NCBI RefSeq assembly: GCF_014641075.1
Contig: NZ_BMHP01000001.1
Coordinates: 1,976,171 to 2,040,170 of the forward strand
DNA: 64,000 nucleotides
Source: Paenibacillus nasutitermitis
GTDB lineage: Bacteria > Bacillota > Bacilli > Paenibacillales > Paenibacillaceae
Direction of reading: 5' to 3'
The notes under the pieces were generated by a model. It was not told the origin of the DNA. It saw only the letters and a program-made list of their open reading frames with translations, and made no database searches. Position 1 is the stretch's first letter; each line of letters opens with the position of its first letter. Shown here piece after piece: positions 61,993 through 64,000 of this stretch. Made by a program: the position numbers and the translations under genes.

Positions 61993-63243
61993 GTGAGGGA
62001 TGATGTGAGTTATGAGATTGGAACATACAGTGTTGATATTACGCCGCCGCTGACGATTCCATATTTGGCAGGCGACCCCAGGCATAGCTTCTTCACGGGA
62101 ATTCACGATCCGCTCTATGCCTGCGCAGCCGTTATTTCTGACGGTTATCGCATGGTCGCGCTCGTAAGTATAGACGGTATCGGTTTCAGCAATGGGCTGT
62201 TAGGCAAGGATCGCGATTTTACCGATGAACTAAAGCAGCGAATCGAGCAGGCAACGGGGATTCCCAAGGATTGTGTGATGTTGATGTCCGGGCATATCCA
62301 TTCCACGCCGGATACGCTGGATTTCAGGCCTCTAAGGGAAATTCCCGCCGCGTTATCTTGGCTGGAAACGCTCAGCTCCCAGATTTGCCAGGCTGTAAGT
62401 CGTGCGGCAGACCATAAATTCAAAGCGCGGCTAAAGGTCGGAAAAGGATCGGCGGAAGGGCTCATCCACAATCGGCGGGATGGGGATGAGCTGGACAGCG
62501 AGGTTATCTTGTTGTTATTTGAATCCTGCGATCAGGACAGATGTATTATGCTGGTCAATTATGCCTGTCATCCCGTTATCGTTCAGGTGCAGGAGTTGGT
62601 TTCGGCCGACTTTATCGGTTCGATGAGAACAGCCTTATCATCGGAAATAGCAGGTTTGGAGGGCTGCCTGTTCATTCAGGGCGCATGTGGCGAAATCAAT
62701 CCAGCCGTAGGCTGTACCAAAGATTTCCGGGATGTGGAGCAGTTCGGCAGAGCTCTCGCGAATGAAGTCATGTCTATCTATCATCAAATCGCCGATTCAG
62801 GATATGAAGCTCTTCCTGTACAAGTCGCTGCTTTGTCGCAGACGATACAATTGGCTTCCCGGCCGCTGCCGTCAGTGGAAGAAGCATATCAGATTAGCGA
62901 AGATCCGGCTGCCAGAGAAGAGGCCTGGTGGAGAATCCGGGAAGGGAACTCGCCTTATACAGCCGAAATTCAATTCATCAGGCTGGGCAATTGCATTATT
63001 GTGGGAATACCGGGGGAGCCGATGTGCATGATGGGGCTAGCGCTCAAGGAAATGTTCAAGCCGTTGACCGCTGTACCCTCAGGTTATGCGAATGGATATC
63101 TCGGTTATCTGGCTTCCTACGAAGATTGGCGGCAAGGCGGCTACGAGGTGGAGCTTGGCCCATGGTCAAAGGTAGGTCCTGAGAGCTACGATGATATTAT
63201 GAACAAGATCAGTCAGATGAAGGTAACACTTATAACTAACTAA
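61993..63243 (+). CDS. Neutral ceramidase N-terminal-like hydrolase
   Basis: 416 residues. EIGTYSVDITPPLTIPYLAG is the start of the neutral/alkaline non-lysosomal ceramidase N-terminal domain; LMSGHIHSTPDTL carries the zinc-binding HxH and NYACHPVIVQ a further His. No signal peptide, so a cytosolic amidase acting on an N-acyl amino sugar is more plausible than a true ceramidase; this is inference from operon context. GTG start with GAGGTG upstream. Confidence 0.82.
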   Translation: MRDDVSYEIGTYSVDITPPLTIPYLAGDPRHSFFTGIHDPLYACAAVISDGYRMVALVSIDGIGFSNGLLGKDRDFTDELKQRIEQATGIPKDCVMLMSGHIHSTPDTLDFRPLREIPAALSWLETLSSQICQAVSRAADHKFKARLKVGKGSAEGLIHNRRDGDELDSEVILLLFESCDQDRCIMLVNYACHPVIVQVQELVSADFIGSMRTALSSEIAGLEGCLFIQGACGEINPAVGCTKDFRDVEQFGRALANEVMSIYHQIADSGYEALPVQVAALSQTIQLASRPLPSVEEAYQISEDPAAREEAWWRIREGNSPYTAEIQFIRLGNCIIVGIPGEPMCMMGLALKEMFKPLTAVPSGYANGYLGYLASYEDWRQGGYEVELGPWSKVGPESYDDIMNKISQMKVTLITN

Positions 63244-63267
63244 ATGGGAAACGGGAAGGTGAACAAC

Positions 63268-64000
63268 ATGGGCAATAATACGATCGGTGTCATAACGAGG
63301 CATACAAGCGATTTCCAGGATATTCTGATGAAAGCTCCTGTTAATCTAGTCGTAATGAAACCGAATGAGCTCACTTTACATGATCTGGATGCGATGGACG
63401 CTATTGCGGTTATCGGAGGAACACATGAGGAACCGCTCATATTTCTTCCCAGAGACCGGGTAGTTCTCGAAAAACAGCTCAAGAATGGAAAAAGGATATT
63501 CAGCGAATTTTGCGGAAGTATTGGACACTTGTATTTTGCGCCTCCTGTAACAACGAGGTTCGACCGTTTGATCTTCTGCGGGGAAGAAGGGGACATCGAC
63601 GGGCTGCTACCAGGTGATCTTCTGGAGGAGCAGTGCAATCTGAGAATCAAGCCCCATGATATCGCCTGCTCCACAAACAGACCGATACTCCAGTATGCCA
63701 ACGTCAAGGCACACAGCCATATGGAGAATATTGAAAATCTACCTGGGAGCATTTCGGACCGGGCCTTATGGTTCGACGATCCCGAGAACCTGCTCGTATG
63801 CAATTTCCGCATGGCCGACTGGGTCAAAACCCGTTTTGCGCCGCGGGAGAAATGGAGAAGTGTCGTCGACTACATTGTCAGCTGGTTATGCGGCGTACCG
63901 GTTAAGCTGGAACGCCCGGATGAGGCATACCATTTACGTGCCAATGATTCTTCAACACCTCTGGACCAACAGGTGGCAAGCTCCGTTGCTCAATCCATCG
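63268..64000 (+). CDS. GATase-like protein, 3' end outside window
   Basis: 244 codons visible, open to the window end. ATG at 63268 with GGAAGGTGA upstream, 24 bases after the ceramidase-like stop. The N-terminal ~130 residues have a GATase1-like look: AMDAIAVIGGTHEEPLIFLP, KRIFSEFCGSIGHLYFAPP with Cys at the nucleophile-elbow position (EFCGSIG), then a sandwich-like part (ALWFDDPENLLVCNFRMADW). Such an N-terminal domain is often followed by a glycosidase-type domain; this cannot be seen here. Last gene of the amino-sugar operon in view. Confidence 0.7.
   Translation, partial: MGNNTIGVITRHTSDFQDILMKAPVNLVVMKPNELTLHDLDAMDAIAVIGGTHEEPLIFLPRDRVVLEKQLKNGKRIFSEFCGSIGHLYFAPPVTTRFDRLIFCGEEGDIDGLLPGDLLEEQCNLRIKPHDIACSTNRPILQYANVKAHSHMENIENLPGSISDRALWFDDPENLLVCNFRMADWVKTRFAPREKWRSVVDYIVSWLCGVPVKLERPDEAYHLRANDSSTPLDQQVASSVAQSI

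Noticed and set aside
1..64000. CRISPR arrays, tRNA or rRNA genes, complete insertion sequences, prophage
   Set aside because: No regularly spaced repeats, cloverleaf sequences, transposase or integrase genes were found on either strand by eye.

Overview
The window looks like a chromosomal segment of a Paenibacillus-type member of the Bacillales. The support is indirect but consistent: strong AGGAGG-type ribosome-binding sites with many TTG and GTG starts, YesM/YesN two-component pairs next to LplB/LplC-like sugar permeases without a dedicated ATPase, a 7TM-DISM hybrid kinase, stalk-domain and Big_2 surface proteins, and a very high density of one-gene regulators. No rRNA, tRNA, CRISPR array, complete IS element or phage gene was seen.

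Layout. 0-5 kb: 3' end of flavohemoprotein hmp, a convergent Crp/Fnr regulator, metE behind a MET-box-like dyad, and a lone Stf0-type sulfotransferase. 5-10.3 kb: a large hybrid histidine kinase divergent from an OmpR-type regulator and HAMP kinase. 10.4-24.6 kb: a resistance and efflux island with a type-B carboxylesterase, a YbtP/YbtQ-like heterodimeric ABC exporter-fold pair, a StrA-like streptomycin phosphotransferase behind a structured leader, an NTF2-like protein, an ABATE/CGNR zinc-finger regulator, a frameshifted DHA2 pump, a second intact DHA2 pump, a TetR regulator and a beta-lactamase-fold protein. Between 19.8 and 22.3 kb lies a collapsed, decayed second copy of the 10.1-19.5 kb stretch, still in colinear order. 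24.6-35 kb: an AraC regulator divergent from a PhyH dioxygenase and Gfo/Idh/MocA pair, followed by a YesM/YesN, binding protein and two-permease sugar uptake operon. 35-46.6 kb: Rrf2 with a thioredoxin-reductase-like flavoprotein, secreted stalk-domain protein, a kinase-less sensor-domain membrane protein, a small HTH protein, uracil permease, DinB-like protein, MarR with epoxide hydrolase, a Big_2 surface protein and a second antibiotic kinase.

46.6-52.3 kb holds the most unusual locus. A 702-residue membrane protein combines an apparently intact PrsW-type intramembrane protease with a long soluble tail that resembles a polymorphic-toxin C-terminus. A short acidic helical protein that looks like its immunity partner follows 16 bases later, and a strong divergent promoter drives the pair. 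Next to it are PadR with a DUF2812 protein, an immunity-like orphan and a decayed propeller-like gene. 52.3-55.8 kb: GntR with an Ldh-family dehydrogenase, an SDR and an SGNH hydrolase. 56-64 kb: an amino-sugar type operon (RpiR, NanE, binding protein, two permeases, SIS protein, ceramidase-like hydrolase and a GATase-like protein cut by the window edge).

Repeated themes are regulators placed beside their targets with the same dyad in both promoters (TetR x3, GntR x2, Rrf2 x2, RpiR x2, PadR x2), and gene decay by small deletions and frameshifts. All domain assignments come from reading translated sequence, not from database searches.
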